This document shows, one piece after another, positions 1 to 7,473 of a DNA stretch of 7,473 nucleotides. The notes under the pieces were generated by a model, which saw only the letters and a program-made list of their open reading frames with translations, made no database searches and had not been told where the DNA came from. The stretch comes from Alphaproteobacteria bacterium (GTDB taxonomy: Bacteria; Pseudomonadota; Alphaproteobacteria; Sphingomonadales; Sphingomonadaceae). The position numbers were made by a program, and so were the translations under genes. Numbering within the stretch: the stretch's first letter is position 1; every line of letters starts with the position of its first letter. The DNA is taken from assembly GCA_028869975.1 (NCBI GenBank), contig JAGWQR010000024.1, positions 1 through 7,473 on the forward strand, given 5' to 3'.

Positions 1-377
1 AACTGATTGCTGTCATCCGCCAGCGGCTGGATCATCAATTTGGGGAAATTGGCCGTGCGCTCAAGGAACTGGGCTTTACCGGCCCGGTCGGGCGTCAGGT
101 TGTTTTAACCGGCGGCGGTGCCGAAATGAAAGGCATTGCTGATTATGCACAAACCGTGCTGGGGCGTGCGGTGCGCATTGGCCGGCCGCGGCCCATGTTA
201 GGGCTGCCCGAAGCGCATAGCGGGCCTGGATTCGCAACGCTGGCCGGCCTGGCGCGCTTTGCGGCGTCCAACCCGGTTGATCTGCGGGCTTATGCGGGTA
301 TTGATCCAGCAAATGTTGCGGGCAAGCGCATTTCGCTTTGGCGACGCCTCATCAATCTGTTCCGGACAGGCTACTAG
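1..377 (+). CDS. ftsA: Cell division protein FtsA, C-terminal part (5' end outside window)
   Basis: FtsA is the actin-like ATPase that anchors FtsZ filaments to the inner face of the cytoplasmic membrane and recruits later divisome proteins. The reading frame is open from base 3, giving 124 visible residues and a TAG stop at 375-377; roughly two thirds of the protein lies upstream of the window. The visible part carries the conserved late nucleotide-binding segment VVLTGGGAEMKGI (about 102-140), then a stretch containing GLPEAHSGPGFATLAGL that is typical of alphaproteobacterial FtsA. The last 17 residues (324-374), KRISLWRRLINLFRTGY, form a basic amphipathic helix, the expected membrane-targeting sequence. 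ftsZ follows 174 bases downstream in the same direction, the standard dcw-cluster order. Identity is secure; only the N-terminal part cannot be judged. Confidence 0.95.
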   Translation, partial: LIAVIRQRLDHQFGEIGRALKELGFTGPVGRQVVLTGGGAEMKGIADYAQTVLGRAVRIGRPRPMLGLPEAHSGPGFATLAGLARFAASNPVDLRAYAGIDPANVAGKRISLWRRLINLFRTGY

Positions 378-551
378 ATTGGTCGGCAGTTCCCTGCTCA
401 TCGCGCGCCATGTTGCGGCAAACGATTCTAAAATTGCGACGAATGGAGTCGGTTTTGCGTGCGTTGACTCGCAATATCTTGCATTATCAACTGAATCACA
501 CCACCATATTTTGGATGCCTTTTGGGGCGACACTGCGAAGGGGAATAGGTT
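378..551 (+). promoter_or_regulatory. ftsA-ftsZ spacer, likely ftsZ leader
   Basis: This 174-base non-coding spacer is more AT-rich than the flanking genes and long enough to hold a dedicated ftsZ promoter. It contains a TTGACT hexamer (464-469) and AT-rich hexamers such as TAAAAT (429-434), but no -35/-10 pair with good spacing, so no promoter is assigned. ATTGCGA (433-439) and TCGCAAT (469-475) are a perfect inverted repeat, with GAGTC (446-450) and GACTC (466-470) nested inside and overlapping the outer right arm by two bases. No TTAA-N7-TTAA CtrA-type site was seen. A regulatory role is inferred from position only. Confidence 0.4.
539..543 (+). promoter_or_regulatory. ribosome binding site of ftsZ
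   Basis: AGGGG lies 8 bases before the ATG at 552. It supports that ATG as the ftsZ start, as does the N-terminus beginning shortly before the nucleotide-binding GVGGAGGN motif. Confidence 0.7.
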
Positions 552-2081
552 ATGAGTATCGAATTTCATGCATCGGAGGCCAACGAACTTTCTCCACGCA
601 TCAGTGTGATCGGGGTTGGTGGTGCCGGGGGCAATGCTGTTGCGAACATGATAGCGGCGCAGGTGCGCGGCGTTGATTTCATCGTTGCCAACACCGATGC
701 GCAGGCCCTCAATTCATCAGCAGCGGAAAATCGCATCCAGCTTGGCCTTAAAATGACGCAGGGTCTGGGCGCCGGTGCAAAACCTGAAATTGGCCGCGCG
801 GCGGCCGAGGAAGCAACGGCAGACATCGAAAAGGCACTTGAGGGCGCGCATATGTGCTTCATCGCGGCGGGCATGGGTGGTGGTACCGGCACAGGCGCCG
901 CACCCGTGATTGCCAAGCTGGCGCGCGATCGCGGCATCCTGACCGTCGGTGTCGTCACCAAGCCGTTCAGCTTTGAAGGTTCGCGTCGGATGAAATCGGC
1001 TGAAGCAGGCATTATCGATCTGCAAAAGCATGTTGATACGCTCATTGTCATCCCCAACCAGAACCTCTTCCTGGTTGCCAACGCCGATACGACGTTCCGG
1101 GAAGCCTTCCAGATGGCCGATGAAGTGCTCCAGCAGGGTGTGCGCTCGATCACCGACCTGATGGTTATGCCCGGCCTCATCAACCTTGATTTTGCCGATG
1201 TGCGCTCGGTGATGGGCGAGATGGGCAAGGCAATGATGGGAACCGGCGAGGCTTCTGGCGATAATCGCGCCGTGCAGGCCGCAGAACGCGCCATTGCCAA
1301 CCCGCTGCTGGACGGCGTGTCGATGAAGGGTGCCAAAGGCGTCATTATCTCGATCACAGGCGGCGATGACATGCGCCTGATGGAAGTGGACGAAGCTGCG
1401 AGCACGATCAAGGAACTGGTTGATCCGGATGCGAACATCATCTGGGGATCAGCGTTCAACAATGAACTTGATGGCGTGATTCGTGTGTCGGTTGTCGCCA
1501 CAGGAATCGAGGCAGAGGCCATGGAAGCGCCCGAGCCGGCGCGTGTCTTTGCCTTTCCGAATGCCAAAAAAGAAGCGATCATCAAGCCCGCCAAGGCCAC
1601 GGTTGCGGATATGGTATCTGTCGAAGCCGCGCCGGGCACGCCCGCACCCATGACCGAAGAAACGCCCGCAGCGTCTGCCGCGCCGGTTATGACCAGCGCC
1701 GAAGTGACTGCGTCGCCGTCGATGCATACTGACGAGGCTCCGGTTATCGCTACGGCCAGCGTTCTCCCACCAGCCGCAGATGAGCTGGTGCTGGGTGCCG
1801 AGGATATGCTGGAACTCAGCGAGGAGGTTCAAGCCACTGAACCTGCAGCCGAAGCCAGCAAAACGCATAGCTGGCTTGCGCCGGGCAAAGATGAAGCGAT
1901 TGCGCCCCTTCCCGAGGCCAAGCCCGCCGAACCGGCGCCCCGCATCGCGCATGGCGGAGGCACGCTGTTCGAGCGGATGTCGAACATTGCCAAGGGCAAT
2001 GCGCGGGGTACCGAAGATGCCGAGACAAAGTCAGATCCGCTTGATATTCCGCGCTTTCTCAATCGCCAAAATAACCAGTAA
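552..2081 (+). CDS. ftsZ: Cell division protein FtsZ
   Basis: FtsZ is the tubulin-like GTPase that polymerises at mid-cell into the Z-ring and organises septal wall synthesis. The 509-residue product has all the landmarks: GVGGAGGN at 21-28, the tubulin signature GGGTGTG at 109-115 for GTP phosphates, and the T7-loop N211-L-D213-F-A-D216 that completes the neighbouring subunit's active site. The GTPase core ends near residue 320. It is followed by an Ala/Pro/Glu/Thr-rich, presumably disordered linker of about 170 residues (322-494). The extreme C-terminus, DPLDIPRFLNRQNNQ (495-509), is the conserved peptide that binds FtsA and other partners. E. coli FtsZ is much shorter (383 residues) because its linker is short; a long linker is usual in alphaproteobacteria. 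The start has a good ribosome site, and ftsA lies directly upstream. No damage is visible. Confidence 0.98.
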   Translation: MSIEFHASEANELSPRISVIGVGGAGGNAVANMIAAQVRGVDFIVANTDAQALNSSAAENRIQLGLKMTQGLGAGAKPEIGRAAAEEATADIEKALEGAHMCFIAAGMGGGTGTGAAPVIAKLARDRGILTVGVVTKPFSFEGSRRMKSAEAGIIDLQKHVDTLIVIPNQNLFLVANADTTFREAFQMADEVLQQGVRSITDLMVMPGLINLDFADVRSVMGEMGKAMMGTGEASGDNRAVQAAERAIANPLLDGVSMKGAKGVIISITGGDDMRLMEVDEAASTIKELVDPDANIIWGSAFNNELDGVIRVSVVATGIEAEAMEAPEPARVFAFPNAKKEAIIKPAKATVADMVSVEAAPGTPAPMTEETPAASAAPVMTSAEVTASPSMHTDEAPVIATASVLPPAADELVLGAEDMLELSEEVQATEPAAEASKTHSWLAPGKDEAIAPLPEAKPAEPAPRIAHGGGTLFERMSNIAKGNARGTEDAETKSDPLDIPRFLNRQNNQ

Positions 2082-2128
2082 CTGTCCGATCTCGCACTCA
2101 GCTATTGCCTAGTCGCGTTATTTGTCAG

Positions 2129-2173
2129 GAGCGGGCGTCGCCGGTCTGACCCCGGCAATGCCCGCTCTGTCTT
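2129..2173 (+). terminator. terminator-like hairpin after ftsZ
   Basis: GAGCGGGC (2129-2136) pairs perfectly with GCCCGCTC (2160-2167). Inside it, GCCGG (2140-2144) pairs with CCGGC (2152-2156) around a 7-base loop, with a small internal loop between the two helices. The stem is strong and lies 48 bases after the ftsZ stop. The following tract, TGTCTT, is a weak U-run, so termination may be partial. That would let some transcription continue into the SPOR gene, for which no clear promoter was found. Confidence 0.5.
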
Positions 2174-2216
2174 GGGGCAGGGCCCGGATGGTTGCATTGC
2201 CCGACGCGCACACTAA

Positions 2217-3965
2217 ATGAAGCGCATGATTCAAGCACGATTTGCATGGCTGAATGCCATAGGCCTTGCGCTGGCTGTCACAGGGGTGATGCCGCTCGGC
2301 GCGCAGACTGTAGGCTATCCGGTGGTTCAGCCCACCGACGACTATGCGACTCACCTGCGCACCCTCGCGCACAACCCGCGTGATCTGAACGCGCTGATCG
2401 GTGCCGGGCAATCCGCGCTGAGCGTGGGAGACGCCACGGCGGCGATCAATTTCTTCGGCCGGGCGGATACGGTTTCGCCCAATGACGGACGGGTGAAGGC
2501 AGGATTGGGTTCTGCCTTGCTGCTGCTGGAACGGCCTGAAGATGCCCTGCGCCTTTTCAGCGAGGCAACAGTGCTGGGCGTGCCCCAATCCGCCATCGCG
2601 GTTGATCGTGGCCTCGCCTATGATTTGCGCGGCGATCAGACAAGCGCACAGCGAGATTATGCCATGGCGATGCAGGGCGGCACGCCGAGCGATGAGTTGC
2701 GGCGTCGCTATGCGCTCTCGCTGGGCATATCTGGGCGCAAGAATTCCGCGCTGTCCGTGCTTTATCCGCTGCTGCAACGCGAAGATCAGGCCGCCTGGCG
2801 CGACCGCGCCTTCATTCTGGCGATGAACGGCGATGTCAGTGGCGCAGATTATATCACAAAAACGGTGTTGCCGGCGCAGGCGAACGCCATGGATCCATTC
2901 CTGCGGCGGCTGGCGACCCTGAACCCGGCGCAGCGCGCCCGCGCCGTCACTTATGGCGAAATGCCAGAGGATCAGCTCCCCGGCACGCCGACGACAATCG
3001 CGGTTGCCGCATCGACGCAAGCACCGGCAGCCAATACGACCTACGCACAGCCGTCCCCCGTTCGTGTGGCTACGACCGCACCTGTGCCATCGGTCTATAG
3101 TTCGGGCTATACCCCTTATGCGCCACGGCAGGCAGTACCCGCTTCCGTTCCCGCAGCACCGCCGGTTTCTTATGCCACTGGCGTTCCGGCTCAGCCTCCC
3201 GCGCTGACCCATACACAGCAACTGGCGCAGCTTGCTCAAAAGACCGGACTTGATGGGCAGAGGGTGTCGCTACGCCGCTTGCCGACACCGGAATCCGCGC
3301 CGCGCACAGCTTTGAATACGGCCCCCGCTGTGCCGGTTTCAACACCCCTGCCGCAAAAGCAGATTGTCATACCGCCGCCACAGCCGATGGAACAGGTTGC
3401 CGCCGCTTCTCAGACAGTCGCGCCCAAATCCGCAGCCCCGGTTGCCGTGACCGCGCAGCCGCGTTTCGCACTTTCTTCATTGTTTGACGATATGAAGATG
3501 GATCCGGAAACGCCCGCCGTCCACGTACTTTCCGCGAGTGAGATGCACAAAGCGCAGCTTGTCGAGCGCAAGCAGGCGAAGATCGAGGCTGCGGCAAAAG
3601 CTAAGGCCGATGCTGAGGCCAAAGCCGCCGCCGAGGAAAAAGCAAAGGAAGAGGCGGCCGCCGAGGCCAAGGCGAAGCTGGCGCGTGAAAATCCCGCACG
3701 TAGCTGGGTGCAGGTCGCGACCGGCAACAACCGCCATGGTTTCGAGCATAGCTGGAACAAACTGCGTGATGGCCATGACGCGCTCTTCAAACACCAACAT
3801 GCCTGGACGGCGCCGGTGCGGCGCACGTTCCGCATTCTTGTGGGTCCGTTCCGCACCCCCAAGGGCGCGCGGGCCTTCCTCGCCAAAATGAGCGGCGATG
3901 GCGTATCCGGCAATCTCTATACGAGTGATGCAGGCGAGGTGGTGACGCCCATCGGCGGCGAATGA
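2217..3965 (+). CDS. Secreted TPR and SPOR domain protein
   Basis: A 582-residue protein, probably periplasmic, that likely binds septal peptidoglycan. Residues 1-29 are a Sec signal peptide: basic start MKRMIQAR, hydrophobic core, and probable cleavage after LGA (27-29). Residues about 45-230 are helical with TPR-like repeats, for example DLNALIGAGQSALSVGDATA and its successors. A Pro/Ala/Thr/Val-rich linker follows (about 250-435), then a Lys/Ala/Glu-rich helical or coiled-coil segment (about 440-490). From W497 (WVQVATG, later FRILVGPF) to near the end is a SPOR domain, a fold known to bind glycan strands lacking stem peptides at division sites. The start is uncertain in strength: no Shine-Dalgarno precedes the ATG and an in-frame TAA sits immediately upstream at 2214-2216, so only 2217 or 2226 give the signal peptide. 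It follows ftsZ and overlaps the next gene by 4 bases. The domain assignment is firm; the exact role in division is inferred. Confidence 0.88.
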   Translation: MKRMIQARFAWLNAIGLALAVTGVMPLGAQTVGYPVVQPTDDYATHLRTLAHNPRDLNALIGAGQSALSVGDATAAINFFGRADTVSPNDGRVKAGLGSALLLLERPEDALRLFSEATVLGVPQSAIAVDRGLAYDLRGDQTSAQRDYAMAMQGGTPSDELRRRYALSLGISGRKNSALSVLYPLLQREDQAAWRDRAFILAMNGDVSGADYITKTVLPAQANAMDPFLRRLATLNPAQRARAVTYGEMPEDQLPGTPTTIAVAASTQAPAANTTYAQPSPVRVATTAPVPSVYSSGYTPYAPRQAVPASVPAAPPVSYATGVPAQPPALTHTQQLAQLAQKTGLDGQRVSLRRLPTPESAPRTALNTAPAVPVSTPLPQKQIVIPPPQPMEQVAAASQTVAPKSAAPVAVTAQPRFALSSLFDDMKMDPETPAVHVLSASEMHKAQLVERKQAKIEAAAKAKADAEAKAAAEEKAKEEAAAEAKAKLARENPARSWVQVATGNNRHGFEHSWNKLRDGHDALFKHQHAWTAPVRRTFRILVGPFRTPKGARAFLAKMSGDGVSGNLYTSDAGEVVTPIGGE

Positions 3966-5131
3966 GGGTGCCGCAAGCGCCCTATGCCTGCGACCCGGCC
4001 CGCTCACGCGGACGACTGCATCATCCGCCCGACAGTCAGAGCCGGGGGCCACGCGATGCCTTTCAGCGCGATCGTGACCGGATCATCCATTCATCGGCGT
4101 TCCGCAAATTGCGCCACAAGACGCAGGTGTTTGTTGCACCCGATGACGATCATTACCGGGTGCGACTTACGCATAGTCTGGAAGTGGCGCAGATTGCTCG
4201 CACCATAGCCCGTGCGCTCGGGCTGAATGAGGATCTGACAGAGGCGCTGGCGCTTGCGCACGACATCGGCCATCCGCCCTTTGGTCATGCTGGAGAAGAT
4301 GCGCTCAAAGACCGGTTGGCGGCGCAGGGCGGCTGGGATCATAACGCGCATACCATCCGCACGTTGACGCTGATCGAGCGCCCATACGCCCATTTCAATG
4401 GCCTTAACCTGTCTTGGGAGCTGCTCGAAGGCCTCGCCAAGCATAATGGCCCGGTGCTGTGCCCGCCCTGGGCGCTTGCCGACTATGATGCGCAGCACCC
4501 GCTTGATCTGACGCGCTGGCCAAGCCTGGAGGCGCAGGTGGCGGCGCTCGCTGATGACATCGCCTATGACAATCATGATATTGATGATGGGCTGCGTTCG
4601 GGTATTCTCGCGCTTGATGATCTGCTTGATGTGCCGTTCATCCGCGCGTCATGGTCAGGGGTGCGCGTAGCGCTGCCCGATGCGCCGATGGCCCTGCAGA
4701 TGCGCGAGCTGATCCGCGATATGATCGGCGCGATGGTCAATGATCTGATAGCGCACAGTCGCGCGGTGCTGGCGGCGGCGAACATCGACTCAGTTGAGGA
4801 TGTGCGCGCTGCCGGGGGTGCACTGATCGCGTTCTCGGCGCCGATGGCGGCAGCGGAACGCGCGCTGAAAACGATGCTCTATTCTCGGCTATACCGTGCG
4901 CCGCAGGTGTTGACGCTGGCCGAGCGCGCATGGGAGGTGACGAGGGGGCTGTATGATCTTTACGCAGCGAATCCGGCGCATCTGCCCGCCGACTGGCACG
5001 CCGCTCTGCCAGAGGCGCAACCAGAGCGTGCGCGCCACATCGCCGATTTTATCGCGGGGATGACCGACCGTTATGCCATAGCCCGCTATGAAAATTTCAT
5101 CGGGCCGTCAGGCTTTTCTTCGGGTTTTTGA
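3962..5131 (+). CDS. dgt: Deoxyguanosinetriphosphate triphosphohydrolase-like protein (HD domain)
   Basis: Members of this family hydrolyse dNTPs to the deoxynucleoside and triphosphate, so this is probably a cytoplasmic enzyme that trims dNTP pools. The 389-residue product has the family N-terminus (YACDPARSRGR at 8-18, then FQRDRDRIIHSSAFRKLRHK at 34-53). It also has the full metal-binding HD set: H71 in RLTHSLEVAQ, H100-D101 in ALAHDIGHPPFGHAGED, and the distal Asp in ADDIAYDNHDIDDG (D198/D199). Its length matches the shorter alphaproteobacterial dGTPase-like type rather than the roughly 500-residue E. coli Dgt, so substrate preference is open. The ATG overlaps the SPOR stop as ATGA (3962-3965) with only a weak GGCGGCGA upstream, which suggests translational coupling. 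The C-terminus, RYENFIGPSGFSSGF, looks intact. The gene converges on the copper-lipoprotein gene, leaving 3 bases between them. Confidence 0.93.
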   Translation: MRVPQAPYACDPARSRGRLHHPPDSQSRGPRDAFQRDRDRIIHSSAFRKLRHKTQVFVAPDDDHYRVRLTHSLEVAQIARTIARALGLNEDLTEALALAHDIGHPPFGHAGEDALKDRLAAQGGWDHNAHTIRTLTLIERPYAHFNGLNLSWELLEGLAKHNGPVLCPPWALADYDAQHPLDLTRWPSLEAQVAALADDIAYDNHDIDDGLRSGILALDDLLDVPFIRASWSGVRVALPDAPMALQMRELIRDMIGAMVNDLIAHSRAVLAAANIDSVEDVRAAGGALIAFSAPMAAAERALKTMLYSRLYRAPQVLTLAERAWEVTRGLYDLYAANPAHLPADWHAALPEAQPERARHIADFIAGMTDRYAIARYENFIGPSGFSSGF

Positions 5132-5134
5132 CGC

Positions 5135-5602
5135 CTAGAATTTCGGTTCGGGATCGCCTGCCGCAATTACTTTGGCGTCGGTGGTCAGCACTTCGCCGCC
5201 ATGGAAATGCAGTGTCATTCGAAGTGTTGTGCCGGAGGTTAGTGCAGGCGTGACATCCATCAGCATGACATGCATGCCGCCCGGTGCAAGTGTGACGAGC
5301 CCGTGCGCGGGCAGATCAATTTTGTCGAGCATGGTCATTTCACTCATGGCACCTTTGGATTGCGTGGCATGGATCATGGCGCTACCGACCCCGGGCGCGC
5401 TCACGCTGTCGAGCGCAATCAGCGTGTCGCCGCCATGGAGCGTGAAATAGGCCGCCGAAGGTTGCCCCGGCACCGCACTCAGGCGCACCCAGCCATGGTC
5501 AACGCTCGGCTTGTTATTGGCAGCCTGCGGTGTCTGGCCTGATGGATGGCAGCCGGCGATCAGCAGAACAGCGGCGGCCATGGCCAATCGAAGCGATTTC
5601 AT
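5135..5602 (-). CDS. PCu(A)C-family copper chaperone lipoprotein
   Basis: A 155-residue lipoprotein of the PCu(A)C (DUF461) family. Family members bind Cu(I) in the periplasm and help deliver it, classically to the Cu(A) site of cytochrome c oxidase. The N-terminus MKSLRLAMAAAVLLIAGC is a lipoprotein signal peptide with lipobox I-A-G-C and lipidated Cys18. The copper motif H-X10-M-X21-H-X-M is exact: H78 (MIHATQ), M89, H111 and M113 (GGMHVMLM). The reading frame extends upstream to 5881 into dnaK. The start at 5602 is preferred because GGAG lies 6 bases before it and the signal peptide starts there; METH at 5614 is an alternative. No cox, sco or copper-export gene is visible, so the partner is unknown. 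It is transcribed divergently from dnaK, and no clear promoter was found for it. Confidence 0.9.
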   Translation of the reverse strand: MKSLRLAMAAAVLLIAGCHPSGQTPQAANNKPSVDHGWVRLSAVPGQPSAAYFTLHGGDTLIALDSVSAPGVGSAMIHATQSKGAMSEMTMLDKIDLPAHGLVTLAPGGMHVMLMDVTPALTSGTTLRMTLHFHGGEVLTTDAKVIAAGDPEPKF

Positions 5603-5608
5603 ATGCGT

Positions 5609-5612
5609 CTCC
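5609..5612 (-). promoter_or_regulatory. ribosome binding site choosing the PCu(A)C start
   Basis: On the minus strand GGAG stands 6 bases before the ATG at 5602. The competing in-frame ATG at 5614 overlaps this site region and has no comparable purine run before it, so MKSLRL is taken as the true N-terminus. Confidence 0.65.
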
Positions 5613-5642
5613 ATGAAAGAGTCGACCTGCCCTAGCCCAAGT

Positions 5643-5670
5643 CTTGAACCATGACAATTCGCCCCTATAT
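5643..5670 (+). promoter_or_regulatory. heat-shock (sigma-32/RpoH type) promoter of dnaK
   Basis: CTTGAA (5643-5648) and CCCCTATAT (5662-5670) are separated by 13 bases. This closely matches the known sigma-32 pattern CTTGAA - CCCCAT-T in elements and spacing. Transcription would start near 5676-5680, leaving a leader of about 50 bases before the dnaK ATG. The position directly upstream of the main heat-shock chaperone gene makes chance unlikely. No CIRCE operator (TTAGCACTC-N9-GAGTGCTAA) is present, so HrcA control is not indicated here. Confidence 0.82.
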
Positions 5671-5715
5671 CGGCGGCATGAACCGGCAGCTTTTCTGCTA
5701 ATCTTGTTCTTTTAT

Positions 5716-5720
5716 GAGGG
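5716..5720 (+). promoter_or_regulatory. ribosome binding site of dnaK
   Basis: GAGGG ends 5 bases before the ATG at 5726. An earlier in-frame ATG at 5714 overlaps this site and would add only MRVN; the site and the conserved MAKVIGIDLG start favour 5726. Confidence 0.75.
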
Positions 5721-5725
5721 TGAAC

Positions 5726-7473
<1,748 letters not shown>

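Noticed and set aside
566..1651. 361-residue open frame on the minus strand inside ftsZ
   Set aside because: It lies wholly antisense to a secure ftsZ, and its Ser/Ala/Arg-rich translation shows no recognisable domain. Such frames are common opposite GC-rich genes.
2118..3239. 373-residue open frame on the minus strand opposite the SPOR gene
   Set aside because: The translation is rich in Arg, Cys, His and Gln with no domain, while the plus strand encodes a signal peptide, TPRs and a SPOR domain. It is a shadow.
3588..3690. Lys/Ala/Glu-rich repetitive stretch as a possible DNA repeat
   Set aside because: The repetition reflects similar codons for a charged helical or coiled-coil segment, with no exact tandem unit of constant length.
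5629..5657. Minus-strand TTGTCA - 17 bases - TAGGGC as the copper lipoprotein promoter
   Set aside because: The -35 is acceptable, but the -10 matches the TATAAT consensus poorly, so no promoter is annotated.

Overview
The window is a stretch of ordinary chromosomal housekeeping DNA, GC-rich (about 60% by eye), from an alphaproteobacterium. A sphingomonad-like organism (Sphingomonadales) fits best. This rests on the ftsA-ftsZ pair, an FtsZ ending in a DPLDIPRFL peptide after a long Ala/Pro/Glu linker, an alphaproteobacterial-style dGTPase-like N-terminus, and a typical DnaK. The lineage is an inference from remembered protein families; no search was run.

Layout from left to right: (1) the 3' end of ftsA, cut by the window start; (2) a 174-base spacer, then complete ftsZ; (3) a 135-base spacer with a terminator-like hairpin; (4) a 582-residue secreted or periplasmic TPR-SPOR protein; (5) a dGTPase-like HD-domain phosphohydrolase whose start codon overlaps the stop of the SPOR gene by four bases (ATGA); (6) on the minus strand and ending only 3 bases away, a small lipoprotein of the PCu(A)C copper-chaperone family; (7) a 123-base divergent spacer with a convincing heat-shock (sigma-32 type) promoter; (8) dnaK, running off the right edge about 50 codons before its expected end.

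Functionally, the left half is the distal end of the division (dcw) cluster. FtsA tethers FtsZ to the membrane, and the TPR-SPOR protein is placed to act in the septal periplasm, because SPOR domains bind denuded peptidoglycan at division sites. The coupled dGTPase-like gene adds a nucleotide-pool enzyme to the same transcription unit. The right half is a separate pair: a copper lipoprotein transcribed leftward and the DnaK chaperone transcribed rightward under heat-shock control.

No mobile element, CRISPR array, tRNA, rRNA or prophage gene was seen, and there is no convincing new system. The points most worth a second look are the SPOR-dGTPase coupling, possible alternative RNA folds between ftsZ and the SPOR gene, and the nearly touching convergent 3' ends of the dGTPase-like and PCu(A)C genes.
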